Positions 16,855 to 27,340 are shown, counted from the first letter of the stretch. The stretch is DNA of 64,000 bases from Candidatus Limnocylindrales bacterium (GCA_035559535.1 DATMBG010000040.1:1-64000), one strand, 5' to 3'. The notes: a model not told the origin generated them from the letters alone. Numbers and translations are program-made.

Positions 16855-17226
16855 ATGGCTAAGATGGCTACAACTAAACTACCTATTCTTCCCAATGAAG
16901 AAATTATGAATCGGCTCCCCAAAGAACTCCCTAAATGGGAGCTGGATAATGAAGGATGGATCAAGCGCATTTTTAAGACCGATGGGTGGCAGACAACTCT
17001 GATGGTGGTAAATACCGTTGCTTTTTTAGCTGAAGCGGCCTGGCATCACCCGGACATGTATGTAACATGGGCCAAAGTAAGTGTTAAGTTGAAAACCCAT
17101 AACGTGGGAGGTATTACAGAGAAGGATTTTGCTCTGGCCAAAAAGATCGATGAGGTCATAGGATGGATGCCTGGAGAAGATTCCGTTCTGGACGGTAATC
17201 CGAAAAGGGAAAAATGGGTAAGTTAA
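16855..17226 (+). CDS. phhB: 4a-hydroxytetrahydrobiopterin dehydratase (pterin carbinolamine dehydratase)
   Basis: A 123-residue cytosolic protein of the PCD family. The active-site signature is present as AAWHHPDMYVTW followed by VKLKTHNVGGITEKDFALAKKID; in the family, the HHP histidines take part in dehydrating 4a-hydroxytetrahydropterin. Length is slightly above the usual 95-110 because of an N-terminal tail of about 15 residues. No aromatic amino-acid hydroxylase gene is seen here. In bacteria lacking one, PCD proteins may act in other pterin or molybdopterin chemistry, so the physiological role is open. A TPR gene follows after 6 bases. Confidence 0.87.
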   Translation: MAKMATTKLPILPNEEIMNRLPKELPKWELDNEGWIKRIFKTDGWQTTLMVVNTVAFLAEAAWHHPDMYVTWAKVSVKLKTHNVGGITEKDFALAKKIDEVIGWMPGEDSVLDGNPKREKWVS

Positions 17227-17232
17227 ACCTAT

Positions 17233-17547
17233 ATGGATCGAATCGCCCAACTTCAAGAATTACTTAAAACGGATCCCAACGACGATTTTTTATATTATGG
17301 ATTAGGATTAGAGTACCTCAAGGCAGAACGTTATCAAGAGGCCGTGGAAGCTTTTAAAACGGTCATCAAGTTGAAACCGGATTATTCAGCGGCTTACCGG
17401 GAATTGGGAAAAGCCCTTACCAAGGTAGGACAACTTGAGGAGGCCAAAAAAGTTTATCAAGAAGGGATGATGGTTGCAGAGAAAAAAGGGGATCTTCAAA
17501 CGAAGAAAGAAATGAGAGTTTTTTTGAATAGACTGCTGAAGCCATAA
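17233..17547 (+). CDS. Small TPR protein
   Basis: A 104-residue protein consisting of about two and a half tetratricopeptide repeats. DFLYYGLGLEYLKAERYQEAVEAF is followed by YSAAYRELGKALTKVGQLEEAKKVY, with the usual small and aromatic positions. No signal peptide, so it is a cytosolic interaction module. It starts 6 bases after the pterin dehydratase stop and is translationally coupled or at least co-transcribed. Partner unknown. Confidence 0.8.
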   Translation: MDRIAQLQELLKTDPNDDFLYYGLGLEYLKAERYQEAVEAFKTVIKLKPDYSAAYRELGKALTKVGQLEEAKKVYQEGMMVAEKKGDLQTKKEMRVFLNRLLKP

Positions 17548-17599
17548 AACCTCATAACTTCTTCCCTGTCTCCTCTGCTATGTCTTTCTGAAACAGGTT

Positions 17600-17850
17600 T
17601 TTAGAATCGGAAGGAAGCTGGCTCCCGTTCCCATTTTCCCCTTTCTGGAGTAGGTTTTTACCCCTTCAACTCTCCTTCCCTCGTCACTCCCCTTTCCCCT
17701 CTCCTGAAGCTTCAGAAGAGGGGGAGGGGATTAGGCGTGAGGGGAGAGCTAGGATTCAAGCCATCCTCGAGTTCCCCCTTCCCGATGCGGGAAGGGGATA
17801 AAGAGGTTAGGTTAGAAAAACTACCCTTATAAGGGTCCGGAAGGAGTCTC
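17600..17850. repeat. Palindrome-rich intergenic segment (gap 17548-17932)
   Basis: No gene seen. It contains an AAGCTT-centred hairpin near 17690-17725 related to those at about 747-765 and 13013-13044, and CTTCCCGATGCGGGAAG near 17787-17803, close to the CTTCCCGTGTCGGGAAG hairpin near 838-858. An ACCCTTATAAGGGT palindrome lies near 17823-17836. The gap is convergent, so some of these could act as terminators, though there is no U-tract. Confidence 0.55.
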
Positions 17851-17932
17851 TTTACCAACATACCCTACACGTCTACCCTTGTAAGAGTTAAAGGGACAGG
17901 AATATTTCAAGCAGCACTTTATCTATCCAGAA

Positions 17933-19360
17933 CTAAGGTATCACCCCGATTCCTTTCCAATACAGTAATGTCAACGGCATCAATACCAGGAGAGTTAAGA
18001 TCGCCAGTGTCAGGGTCATCTTCAGGGTTTGAGCGAAACCCATCCAGCGAAAACTATAAGCCAGAATCAGAGGGGTAGCCTGGTAAGGGAAGAAGGGATT
18101 AGAATAAGCTACACTCATGGAGAAAACGGCGGGTAGGACAGGATGGTTTGTGGTCTGAGCAATTTGAATTAATAAAGGGGTGATAACGGCGGCTTCTGCA
18201 GCCGTATCGGTTAAAAAGGAGAAAACAAAGGTTAGAAGAAAAAAGTAATAGTGAAAGAAAAACCATCCATAATCCCGAAAATTCAGATACCCCTCGATAA
18301 AATGTACAACCTGGTCATTGAGCTGGGTGGCTTGAAGCGTAGCACTTAAACCAAACATGGCTCCAAGGTAGAAAATGATGGGATAGTTAATCTGATGAAT
18401 CGTTTTGAACTCGAAGACTCCCCATTTTGGAAGAAAGTAAAGTAAGGCTACCAACAGGGCAATATAGGTCGGATGCAAATGGTGCCAGAAATCCAATACC
18501 CACAGGAGAACGGCCAGTCCCAGTAGAACCACTACTTTCTTCTCCTGGGTGGAAAGTTTCTTAATGTTTAAAAACTCTGAATTGGGTTGTTTTGGCTTTA
18601 ACGGCGTTTCAGGGACGATATCCTGAAAGGATAGATCTGTTTGAGAGACCGGAAAAAATTTCAAGATCAACAGATAAATTAAAAAAATGCGTCCGATTCC
18701 TAAGACAGGGAACATTACATAAGCCCATTCTCCCCAAGAAATCGTTTGGTTCAGCATATTCTCCACGACACCCAGAACGACTACATTGGGCAAACCTGCT
18801 GTGAGAATGCTATGACCTCCGTAATAGGTGGAAAAAATGAGGGCCGAGACGATGGCCGCCGCCTCATGGGAATGGGGTTTAACTCCCAAAGTTTCTGCCA
18901 GTTTAATAGCCAAAGGCATGAGGATAAGAACCCGAACCGTTGCAGAGGGAATAAAACAGGCAATCAGAAAACCGAGCAGGACCAAACTTAAAATCAACCG
19001 TTTAAATTTAAATCCCGAACGTTGAATGAGTAAAGTGGCCATAGCTTCTCCCAGATGGGTTTGGGTAATTCCCAATCCCAGGATAGAACCGCTCAAAACC
19101 AACCAGGTTGCCCGAGAGGACATACCGGAAAAGGCAATTCCAAAATCTACGGTGTGGGTGATAATCAAGAGAAACAAAACAACGAGACCGGTATACTCGA
19201 TTTCGACAGGTTCTGTCACCCACCAGATAACGGCGAAAAGCGTTATAGCCAGGGCTTGTTTAGCTGGCAGGGAGAGAAAAGGAAGGGGATAAAACCAGAT
19301 AACCAGGAGAACTACAATTCCTGAAAGGCCACCGATTTGTCTGATCCAGGGTTTCGGCAA
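17933..19360 (-). CDS. SLC13/DASS-family anion (dicarboxylate or sulfate) transporter
   Basis: A 475-residue membrane protein with about 11-12 hydrophobic segments and the inverted-repeat layout of the DASS family. Typical stretches are ITEPVEIEYTGL-like WWVTEPVEIEY near the N-terminus, FIPSATVRVLILMPLA in the first half and LTDTAAEAAVITPLL in the second. In dicarboxylate carriers such as VcINDY the two loops carry SNT motifs that bind Na+ and substrate; here they read SAT and TDT, so ion coupling or substrate may differ. The start is uncertain: TTG at 19360 with no ribosome binding site; an in-frame CTG four codons upstream is an alternative. Confidence 0.82.
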   Translation of the reverse strand: MPKPWIRQIGGLSGIVVLLVIWFYPLPFLSLPAKQALAITLFAVIWWVTEPVEIEYTGLVVLFLLIITHTVDFGIAFSGMSSRATWLVLSGSILGLGITQTHLGEAMATLLIQRSGFKFKRLILSLVLLGFLIACFIPSATVRVLILMPLAIKLAETLGVKPHSHEAAAIVSALIFSTYYGGHSILTAGLPNVVVLGVVENMLNQTISWGEWAYVMFPVLGIGRIFLIYLLILKFFPVSQTDLSFQDIVPETPLKPKQPNSEFLNIKKLSTQEKKVVVLLGLAVLLWVLDFWHHLHPTYIALLVALLYFLPKWGVFEFKTIHQINYPIIFYLGAMFGLSATLQATQLNDQVVHFIEGYLNFRDYGWFFFHYYFFLLTFVFSFLTDTAAEAAVITPLLIQIAQTTNHPVLPAVFSMSVAYSNPFFPYQATPLILAYSFRWMGFAQTLKMTLTLAILTLLVLMPLTLLYWKGIGVIP

Positions 19361-19377
19361 AAGATAATACAGTCAGT

Positions 19378-19405
19378 GTAGGGACGCAAGGAATTGCGTC
19401 TCTAC
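19378..19405. repeat. Short dispersed-type palindrome
   Basis: GTAGGGACGCAA and TTGCGTCTCTAC flank a 4-base centre, a near-perfect 28-base inverted repeat just downstream of fmdB and upstream of the SLC13 gene on the minus strand. It resembles the widespread GTAGGGGCG...CGCCCCTAC class of small repeats. The inner stem of the hairpin at 58401-58475 (GGGGCGGAT...ATCCGCCC) has the same style. Confidence 0.5.
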
Positions 19406-19445
19406 CAGGCGACGAATGAAGCAACCCGCTTCACGATGAAGAAGC

Positions 19446-19652
19446 TCAGCGAAAACGTGAAGTGGAGCTGCAATTATTACCTGTCGTGGAGGACCCGGTT
19501 GTTGAGTGGGACATGGCAAAAGCCGAGAATTGCTTGACAGGTTTAGGAGCTCCACAACTGGGGCAGACCAAATTTTCATTTCCTGCACCCACACGCTGGA
19601 AGACTTCAAAGCGTTCTTCACAACGGGTACATTTGTATTCGTAAATCGGCAT
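19446..19652 (-). CDS. FmdB-family zinc-ribbon protein
   Basis: A 68-residue protein starting MPIYEYKCTRC at ATG 19652, with AGGAGG seven bases upstream; a longer upstream frame is rejected. Two CxxC knuckles (CTRC and CPSC) form the zinc ribbon of the FmdB/PF09723 regulatory-protein family. The C-terminal Ser/Thr-rich tail (SHSTTGSSTTGNNCSSTSRFR, residues 48-68) is typical low-complexity sequence. Function in the family is poorly defined. Confidence 0.85.
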   Translation of the reverse strand: MPIYEYKCTRCEERFEVFQRVGAGNENLVCPSCGAPKPVKQFSAFAMSHSTTGSSTTGNNCSSTSRFR

Positions 19653-19890
19653 AGTTAATCCTCCTGGGAGATTCATAAAGCTTCTAGAAGCTGTAATAAA
19701 TATAATTGCATCCCCCGGGATGTGCAAGGGTTAAAGGGAAAGTCAGAAGTTATAACCGGCTCAAACGGTAAATTTTTGTATTGCATGATTTTTACCTGAT
19801 TTGTATCTTTGACGCAAAGATCTTTTTCACCCGGGGATCTGCAATCCTAAAAACCCTTAAACTTCGGAGAGGTGTCCCTGTTAAGGAGAT

Positions 19891-19918
19891 TTGGAACAGG
19901 TCACTTCTCAGGTATTAT
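19891..19918 (+). promoter_or_regulatory. Candidate promoter of the cupin gene
   Basis: TTGGAA (19891-19896), 16-base spacer, TATTAT (19913-19918), giving a leader of about 33 bases before ATG 19958, which has AAGGAGGAAAGGAGT directly in front. Two small palindromes in the same gap, AGCTTCTAGAAGCT (19678-19691) and CATCCC/GGGATG (near 19710-19722), have no assigned role. Confidence 0.4.
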
Positions 19919-19957
19919 AAAGAATAACAAAATAACCAATGAAAGGAGGAAAGGAGT

Positions 19958-20386
19958 ATGGCGGCCATAACCCCCTATGCAACCAATCACGAGGGACTTG
20001 GAGAATTAGACTCCCGTTTGGTAGAGGTCAACAGTTTGCCCTGGATACCCACCCGATATAGAGGAATAGAAATGAAGATCCTGCTTGAAGACAAGGAAAC
20101 GGGTATGATTACGGCACTGTTTCGATGGCAGCCGAATTCCAGGTTACCACTCCATGAGCATACCGAAATTGAGCAGACCTATGTCTTGGAAGGCAGTATT
20201 GAGGATGAAGCCGGAGAAGTCACTGCAGGTAATTATATCTGGCGTCCGGCCGGGAGCCGACATGAAGCCCGATCCCGAAATGGCGCCCTGATCCTCAGTT
20301 TCTTCCTTCGCCCGAATAAGTTTTTTGATGACGGTGACGGCTGGCTTTCCAACGGAGATATGGGAGAAAATACTAAAGTTCATTAA
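19958..20386 (+). CDS. Cupin-domain protein (ChrR/Cupin_7-like)
   Basis: A 142-residue single-domain cupin. The metal-binding first motif is visible as PLHEHTEIEQTYVLEG, and the second as GNYIWRPAGSRHEARS. The layout resembles the cupin of ChrR anti-sigma factors and of acetylacetone or dihydroxyacetophenone dioxygenase-like proteins. No zinc-binding anti-sigma domain precedes it, so it is a stand-alone cupin. A metal-dependent oxygenase or a small-molecule sensor are both possible. Very strong ribosome binding site (tandem AGGAGG and GGAG). Confidence 0.83.
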   Translation: MAAITPYATNHEGLGELDSRLVEVNSLPWIPTRYRGIEMKILLEDKETGMITALFRWQPNSRLPLHEHTEIEQTYVLEGSIEDEAGEVTAGNYIWRPAGSRHEARSRNGALILSFFLRPNKFFDDGDGWLSNGDMGENTKVH

Positions 20387-20437
20387 AATTCAAGCAACAC
20401 TTTCCTGATAAGTCCTTAGAATCTATCGAGTACTTGC

Positions 20438-20482
20438 AACCGCAGAGCATGTACAGGTCTGGGATATTCTGCGGTTAAATTT
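20438..20482 (+). terminator. Terminator-like hairpin with T-tract
   Basis: AACCGCAGA (20438-20446) and TCTGCGGTT (20468-20476) form a perfect 9-base stem followed by AAATTTTT. The 21-base loop is large for an intrinsic terminator. It lies after the cupin gene and 20 bases before the next ATG, so it could also be an attenuator. Confidence 0.4.
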
Positions 20483-20502
20483 TTACCTAAAAGGAGGTCG
20501 AG

Positions 20503-21576
20503 ATGAAAACTTATAGAATTGGAGTTATTCCCGGGGATGGGATAGGAAAAGAAGTTATACCGGAAGGTAAAAAGGTTCTGGAAGCGGTTGGGAAGCGGTT
20601 TGGTCTTAAGTTCGAGTTTACAGATTTTCCCTGGGGAACCGAGTACTATCTCTCTACAGGAAAGATGATGCCGGAAGATGGACTGGATACGCTTAAATCC
20701 TTCGAAGCTATTTTATTTGGAGCCGTGGGAGATCCCAAGGTTCCGGATCATATTACCTTACACGGATTAATTTTACCTATCCGGCGTGGGTTTGATCAAT
20801 ACGCCTGTGAACGCCCATCCTATCTCTATGCCGGGGTTCCCTGTCCCCTTGTCGGTAAGAAGCCCGGGGAGATCGACCTCATTGTTATTCGGGAAAACAC
20901 GGAAGGAGAATATGCCCCTATTGGAGGGCATGTTTATTTAGGAACTCCAGAAGAGGTCGCGGTTCAAACGGCTGTTTTCACACGGAGAGGGTGTGAGCGG
21001 GTGATTCGTTATGCCTTTGAGCTGGCACGGAAACGAAATAAGAAAAAGCTGGTTACCTCGGTCACCAAATCCAACGCCCAGGGATTTGGTATGGTACTTT
21101 GGGATCGAACCTTCAGAGAAGTTGCCCGATCTTACCCGGATATTCAAACAGAGTCCCTTCTGGTCGATGCCGCCTGCATGGACTTTGTTCGCCGCCCCGA
21201 ACATTTTGATGTGGTCGTGGCCTCAAATCTTTTTGGAGATATTTTAACAGATATCGGCGCCATTATCAGCGGAAGTATGGGTTTAGCACCCAGTGCAAAT
21301 CTGAATCCGGAACGGCGATTTCCCTCTATGTTTGAGCCGGTTCATGGATCAGCACCGGATATTTATGGAAAAGGAATTGCCAACCCCTTAGCCACCATTC
21401 TATCAGCCAGAATGATGCTGGACTTTCTCGGCGAGGGAGAAGCCGCCCAGGTGGTCGAAAGCGCTGTACGAAAGATCCTGGCCGAGGAAAAGATTCGAAC
21501 GCCGGATTTGGGTGGAAAGGCAACAACGAAAGAAGTTGGAGATGCTGTGGTTGAATTGATCTCTCAAACTCCATAA
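20503..21576 (+). CDS. ttuC: Tartrate/D-malate dehydrogenase (beta-decarboxylating, IPMDH family)
   Basis: A 357-residue NAD-dependent enzyme of the isocitrate/isopropylmalate dehydrogenase superfamily. It begins YRIGVIPGDGIGKEV and has the substrate-region sequence TLHGLILPIRRGFDQYACERP, ENTEGEY, the catalytic Lys and Asp regions (TKSNAQ; SNLFGDILTD) and the coenzyme loop EPVHGSAPDIYGKGIANP. The HGLxLPIR region rather than a LeuB-type loop favours the tartrate/D-malate dehydrogenase subgroup (TtuC/DmlA/YeaU). Preceded by AAGGAGG. It stands alone, without tartrate transport genes. Isopropylmalate dehydrogenase activity is the alternative. Confidence 0.88.
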   Translation: MKTYRIGVIPGDGIGKEVIPEGKKVLEAVGKRFGLKFEFTDFPWGTEYYLSTGKMMPEDGLDTLKSFEAILFGAVGDPKVPDHITLHGLILPIRRGFDQYACERPSYLYAGVPCPLVGKKPGEIDLIVIRENTEGEYAPIGGHVYLGTPEEVAVQTAVFTRRGCERVIRYAFELARKRNKKKLVTSVTKSNAQGFGMVLWDRTFREVARSYPDIQTESLLVDAACMDFVRRPEHFDVVVASNLFGDILTDIGAIISGSMGLAPSANLNPERRFPSMFEPVHGSAPDIYGKGIANPLATILSARMMLDFLGEGEAAQVVESAVRKILAEEKIRTPDLGGKATTKEVGDAVVELISQTP

Positions 21577-21586
21577 GAAACCTCTG

Positions 21587-21627
21587 TAGTAACGACTTTA
21601 GTGAATTCTAAACTGGAGTCGTTACTA
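21587..21627. repeat. Perfect 11-base inverted repeat
   Basis: TAGTAACGACT (21587-21597) and AGTCGTTACTA (21617-21627) with a 19-base loop, ten bases after the dehydrogenase stop. No T-run follows, so it is a weak terminator candidate and more like a dispersed palindrome. Confidence 0.5.
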
Positions 21628-21745
21628 TTCGCCCTCTGAAAGAGCCATCTTACCAAACTTTGCTCAACTTGACTTACTCTATAAAAGATTTATATTGATA
21701 AAAATGAGTATAATTTCTGTGATTATGAAGAGATAGAATTTTTAT

Positions 21746-21773
21746 TTGACAGTTCCAAAAAGTGCTATATAAA
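21746..21773 (+). promoter_or_regulatory. Strong sigma70-type promoter for the DHH gene
   Basis: Consensus TTGACA (21746-21751), 16-base spacer, TATAAA (21768-21773). The leader to ATG 21853 is about 70 bases and contains GAAAGGAGACC near 21784, too far away to be the ribosome binding site of this start. Confidence 0.55.
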
Positions 21774-21852
21774 AACTTTTTGAAGAAAGGAGACCAAAAA
21801 TTTAAAGCTAATCTGGCTTTAATAGCAGATTAAAAATAAACCATTAATCATT

Positions 21853-22977
21853 ATGGATCCAAGTACCAGCAAAACCATTGCAGAGCAAATTTGTAAAAAC
21901 AAATCTGGTGAATTGTCTCAAGTCTTGACCCTTCATAAGGGAGAGAAACATATCATCGCCCTTCAGAATTTTCCTGACCCCGATGCTATCTCTTCAGCGT
22001 TTGCTCACAAACTCATTTGTTTAAAATATGACATTGACGTGGATATCGTTTATGATGGGAAAGTCAGCCATCAACAAAATATCGCTTTGATCAAACTTCT
22101 GGATATAGAGCTCATTCGATACTCAGAAAGCCTGGATCTTACCCAATACCACGGAAGTGCATTCATCGATAATCAAGGAACAACTACCAGTTTAGTAAAA
22201 AAGCTAGAACAGGCGGGAGTAAAACCCCTTATTGTAGTAGACCATCATGAACGACAAAATATCATCCAAAATCCAGAATTTACAGATATTCGAAAAATCG
22301 GAGCAACGGCTACTATTTATACCAACTATATCAAGGATGGACTGCTGGAGTTATCCAAATCCGATCGAGATCACGTAAAGTGTGCCACTGCGCTTATGCA
22401 CGGAATCCGAAGCGAGACTTCGGAATTAATTCGGGCTAAGGAAGAAGATCTCATGGCAGCGGCATTCCTGAGTAATTACCACGATCCCGGCCTTCTGGGC
22501 GAAATCGTTAATCAATCTCGATCCAAGAAGGTCATGGATATTATCCATAAAGCTTTAGAAAATAGGGTCATTAAGGATAACTTCAGTATTTCCGGCATCG
22601 GTTATCTTCGGGCAGAAGATCGAGACGCCATTCCTCAAGCAGCAGACTTCCTGGCAACGGAGGAAAACGTCCACACGGCTATTGTATACGGAATTATAGT
22701 AACCGACAAAAACGAGGAACTCCTGAGCGGTTCGTTTCGTACCTCCAAATTAACCATAGATCCGGATGAATTCATCAAGGATACTTTTGGAAAGAATGAA
22801 ATTGGAAAGTATTTTGGAGGTGGAAGGCAAGAAGCCGGAGGCTTTGAGATACCCATAGGATTTCTTTCCGGTTCTTCCGGCAAAGAATATGATGCCTTGA
22901 AATGGCAGGTTTACGATCTTCAGGTCAAGCAGAAGCTTTTTAATAAGATTGGGATTACGGAAAAAGGCAAGGATTAG
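21853..22977 (+). CDS. DHH/DHHA1-family phosphoesterase (NrnA-like)
   Basis: A 374-residue protein. Motif I is FPDPDAISSAFA, where NrnA and RecJ have a similar N-P-D-x-D; Asp is found in FIDNQG; motif III is VVDHHER, the signature DHH. The C-terminal DHHA1 domain ends GGGRQEAGGFEIPIGF. The family hydrolyses short oligonucleotides, cyclic dinucleotide products or pAp using Mn. Which substrate is used here cannot be read from sequence. Divergent from nothing, convergent with guaB, and preceded by its own promoter. Confidence 0.87.
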   Translation: MDPSTSKTIAEQICKNKSGELSQVLTLHKGEKHIIALQNFPDPDAISSAFAHKLICLKYDIDVDIVYDGKVSHQQNIALIKLLDIELIRYSESLDLTQYHGSAFIDNQGTTTSLVKKLEQAGVKPLIVVDHHERQNIIQNPEFTDIRKIGATATIYTNYIKDGLLELSKSDRDHVKCATALMHGIRSETSELIRAKEEDLMAAAFLSNYHDPGLLGEIVNQSRSKKVMDIIHKALENRVIKDNFSISGIGYLRAEDRDAIPQAADFLATEENVHTAIVYGIIVTDKNEELLSGSFRTSKLTIDPDEFIKDTFGKNEIGKYFGGGRQEAGGFEIPIGFLSGSSGKEYDALKWQVYDLQVKQKLFNKIGITEKGKD

Positions 22978-22988
22978 AGGTAGGAAAG

Positions 22989-23033
22989 AAAGTGTGGGAG
23001 TATGGAGGTACCCTCCCACACTCCCATACTTCC
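22989..23033. repeat. Hairpin between convergent DHH and guaB genes (element C)
   Basis: AAGTGTGGGAGTATGGAGG on the plus strand pairs imperfectly with CCTCCCACACTCCCATACTT. The words are the same as in element A (GTGTGGGAG, GTATGGAG), but here the element sits between two convergent stop codons, so it cannot affect a start codon. Confidence 0.7.
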
Positions 23034-23034
23034 C

Positions 23035-24609
<1,575 letters not shown>

Positions 24610-24655
24610 TTAATAAAAAATGTAAACCTTCTTTTCTATTCTTCCAATTGTACTA

Positions 24656-24677
24656 TCAAACGAGACGTTTGACCTAC
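24656..24677. repeat. Dispersed palindrome, single copy of the 12909 repeat family
   Basis: TCAAACG and CGTTTGA around a 3-base loop, followed by CCTAC, is the reverse complement of the 25-base unit at 12909-12958. The remaining gap 24535-24891 is AT-rich and I see no gene or clear promoter in it. Confidence 0.55.
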
Positions 24678-24891
24678 GTCATTTAAACCGGCATAAATTC
24701 TGCAAAAATGTCTCCTTGACCGTATCGATAACGAATCTTAAAATTCCAGGCTTCCTGAGTCAGAAAGTTTGAAAGTTAAAGAATTTCTCAGCACCCCAGA
24801 ACCTGTTACCTTATAAAGAATCTCTTGCATGGATACCTATCAAAGTTAATTTACAAAACGATAAGATTTCAGATATCTGCTGTCAAGGGAA

Positions 24892-27303
24892 ATGAGATAC
24901 TGGCCTTTACTAAGAAAACGCTTAGAAATGCATCCTTTTAGAAAAACATCCCCTTTCTACTTTGGTAAAGTTCTCAGAAACGAGTATCTTATTGTGGCTT
25001 TTCTTCTTAGCTGGATTCTCAGTCTGTTTTTCTGGCGGTCTATTTTTTTAGGAGAGAGCTTCATCAATAACAAGCTTTCTATAACCGATCCGATTTATAA
25101 AGAACTTAACATTCAGGTTAATCCTGACCTCTTTTTTCATCCGGATCCAACCTATGTTCTTCAGGATCGCCCTTTTCTTCTGTTTAGTGCCAAAACGATC
25201 GCTTCCGGTTATCTTCCGCTCTGGAACCCTTACCATGAAGGTGGAACCCCCTTTTTGGCCAACTTTCTATCCTCCCCACTGTTTCCCCTCAAGGGAATTT
25301 TATACCTCTTTTCGCCTTTATCCGTTTACCCCTATTACCTGATTCTCTGTTTATGGATGGCAGGATTTTTTGCATACATTTTTTCCCGTTTAATAGGGCT
25401 TAGTGGATATGGAGCCTTCTTTGTGGCGGCTACCTACATGCTTTCAGGCTACCTTATCAGCCATCTTCAATGGAATATTCTGGCGAGCCTAGCCGCCCTT
25501 GTACCGGTGGTCTTCATAACTTTTCAACGGGCTTTCCTTCAAAAGAATCTCAATTCTATCTTACTGGCGGGACTTGCCCTCCATCTTCTGCTTATGACAG
25601 GCAATCCCACTGCGGCCTTTGTAACCGTTCTTTCCGTCTCCCTTTACTTTATTATTTTAATTTTGATCCAGATCCGCCAGGATTCTCAAATAAAAATATG
25701 GATCACCTCCCTCCGAAATCTGGCTCTGATGGGTAGCCTGGGTATTCTTCTAACTGCGGTATTGCTTTTACCTTTCTTTGAACTGCTTCAATATAGTTAT
25801 TCTTATAAAGAAGAACCCAACAACATTATGATAGATTTTAAACGGTTGGGCGCAGATGGGCTGAAAAGTATGGCCAGTCTCTTCCTTCCTCATTATAAAA
25901 GTGTTTGGTTCCTCTCGCCTTTATACCGTTCCAACACCTATGCTTATCAAGGATATTGTGGACTGATTGCCTTAATCCTTGCAGCCTATGCCCTGGTCAT
26001 AAAACCTATTAACTGGCCTCTGGTAGGGATTCTTCTCTTCAACAGTGGCTTTGCGTTTGGAATAGCTCCCATGAGCGCCCTCAACCTGGTTTTCCCTTTT
26101 AATCAAGTCCCTGCAGAATATGGCCTGATCCCTTTTTCCTTTAGCCTTATTGTTCTGGCCGGTGAAGGTTTAGATAAAATCCAGAAGAATTTCAAACCCT
26201 TTCTGTTCTATGGAATTATTTTAGTCCTGTCCTGGATAACCTTTAATTTCTTTGCCGGATTGAGTCGACAAACGAACTGGCTGGATTCCCCCTGGGAAGA
26301 GTGGAGGGTCCTGCAGTTTAGCCTCTTCTTTTTTATCCTCGTTACACTGCTTCAGTATATTTTGAAGCCTCCCTCTCGTCCCATGGCCTTTATCCTCTTA
26401 AGTTGTTGTGATTTGTTTTACAATGGGTATTGGGTTAATCCACCTCAACCTAAATTCCATTATCCGGAAACCTTTCCCATTCAGAAGCTCAAAAGTGATA
26501 AAAGTATTTACCGTATCCTGGGTATGGAAGGCGTCAGTCGCTTAAACACCGGAATGATCCATAACCTTCAGGATCTGCAGTCCTATATGACTCTGATCCT
26601 TCGTCGCCATCGGGAGTTTATGACCCTGGGTGATCCAAAAATATCAACCGGAATTTCCACGGCAACCGAAGTCTACGACTCTCCTTTGTGGGACTTGATG
26701 AATGTCAAATATATCCTTCGCAGAAGTGACAGGCCGATTCCCCTTAACGAAAATTTTCGACTGGTTTACCAAAATCCCTATGTACTGATCTATGAAAACT
26801 TAAAGGCCTTCCCACGGGCTTTCGTGGTCCCCAGGATCCGGGTAGCCGAAAGTAAATCCCAGGCCCTTCAGATTCTCAACGAATCCAAGATGAGTTTACG
26901 TCAGATAGCCGTCATCGAAGCCGAAGAGGACAGGGAAGCTCTGGAAAAAGCAGCTCTTCTGAATGCTTCCTTCAGCCAGGGGGAGGTTTACAACGTTAAG
27001 ATCGATTCTTATCACCTCCACAAAGTCATCTTAACAACCGACTTAAAAATCCCTGGATTCCTGGTATTAAGCGATACCCTTTATCCAGGTTGGAAGGTTC
27101 GGGTAGATGGAAAAGAAGAGAAGATCTACCTAACCGATTATACCATTCGAGGTGTTTTCCTCGATAAAGGAAGCCACTCCGTGGAATTTTATTACCAACC
27201 AACTTCCTTTAAGCTGGGTCTCTATCTGAGCCTGTCTGGATTTTTTTTCACTGCCCTGGGTTTTACCGTTTGTCGGAGGTCTGGAATTCGGAGAGAGGCG
27301 TGA
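24892..27303 (+). CDS. YfhO-family multi-spanning membrane protein, copy 1
   Basis: An 803-residue inner-membrane protein. It has about 12-13 hydrophobic segments in the first 520 residues, then a large extracytoplasmic domain and a last TM near the C-terminus. Family marks are IPLWNPY-like LPLWNPYHEGGTPFLANF in the first loop and PGWKVRVDGKEEK...VFLDKGSHSVEFYYQP near the end. YfhO proteins are GT-C-like glycosyltransferases or their partners, acting on lipid-linked sugars. The next gene is a close paralogue, so this is a tandem duplication. ATG 24892 has AAGGGAA close by; the ATG 12 codons later is possible. Confidence 0.85.
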   Translation: MRYWPLLRKRLEMHPFRKTSPFYFGKVLRNEYLIVAFLLSWILSLFFWRSIFLGESFINNKLSITDPIYKELNIQVNPDLFFHPDPTYVLQDRPFLLFSAKTIASGYLPLWNPYHEGGTPFLANFLSSPLFPLKGILYLFSPLSVYPYYLILCLWMAGFFAYIFSRLIGLSGYGAFFVAATYMLSGYLISHLQWNILASLAALVPVVFITFQRAFLQKNLNSILLAGLALHLLLMTGNPTAAFVTVLSVSLYFIILILIQIRQDSQIKIWITSLRNLALMGSLGILLTAVLLLPFFELLQYSYSYKEEPNNIMIDFKRLGADGLKSMASLFLPHYKSVWFLSPLYRSNTYAYQGYCGLIALILAAYALVIKPINWPLVGILLFNSGFAFGIAPMSALNLVFPFNQVPAEYGLIPFSFSLIVLAGEGLDKIQKNFKPFLFYGIILVLSWITFNFFAGLSRQTNWLDSPWEEWRVLQFSLFFFILVTLLQYILKPPSRPMAFILLSCCDLFYNGYWVNPPQPKFHYPETFPIQKLKSDKSIYRILGMEGVSRLNTGMIHNLQDLQSYMTLILRRHREFMTLGDPKISTGISTATEVYDSPLWDLMNVKYILRRSDRPIPLNENFRLVYQNPYVLIYENLKAFPRAFVVPRIRVAESKSQALQILNESKMSLRQIAVIEAEEDREALEKAALLNASFSQGEVYNVKIDSYHLHKVILTTDLKIPGFLVLSDTLYPGWKVRVDGKEEKIYLTDYTIRGVFLDKGSHSVEFYYQPTSFKLGLYLSLSGFFFTALGFTVCRRSGIRREA

Positions 27304-27340
27304 AACGATAGAATAACCCTTGAAAGACAGATCGGGAAAA

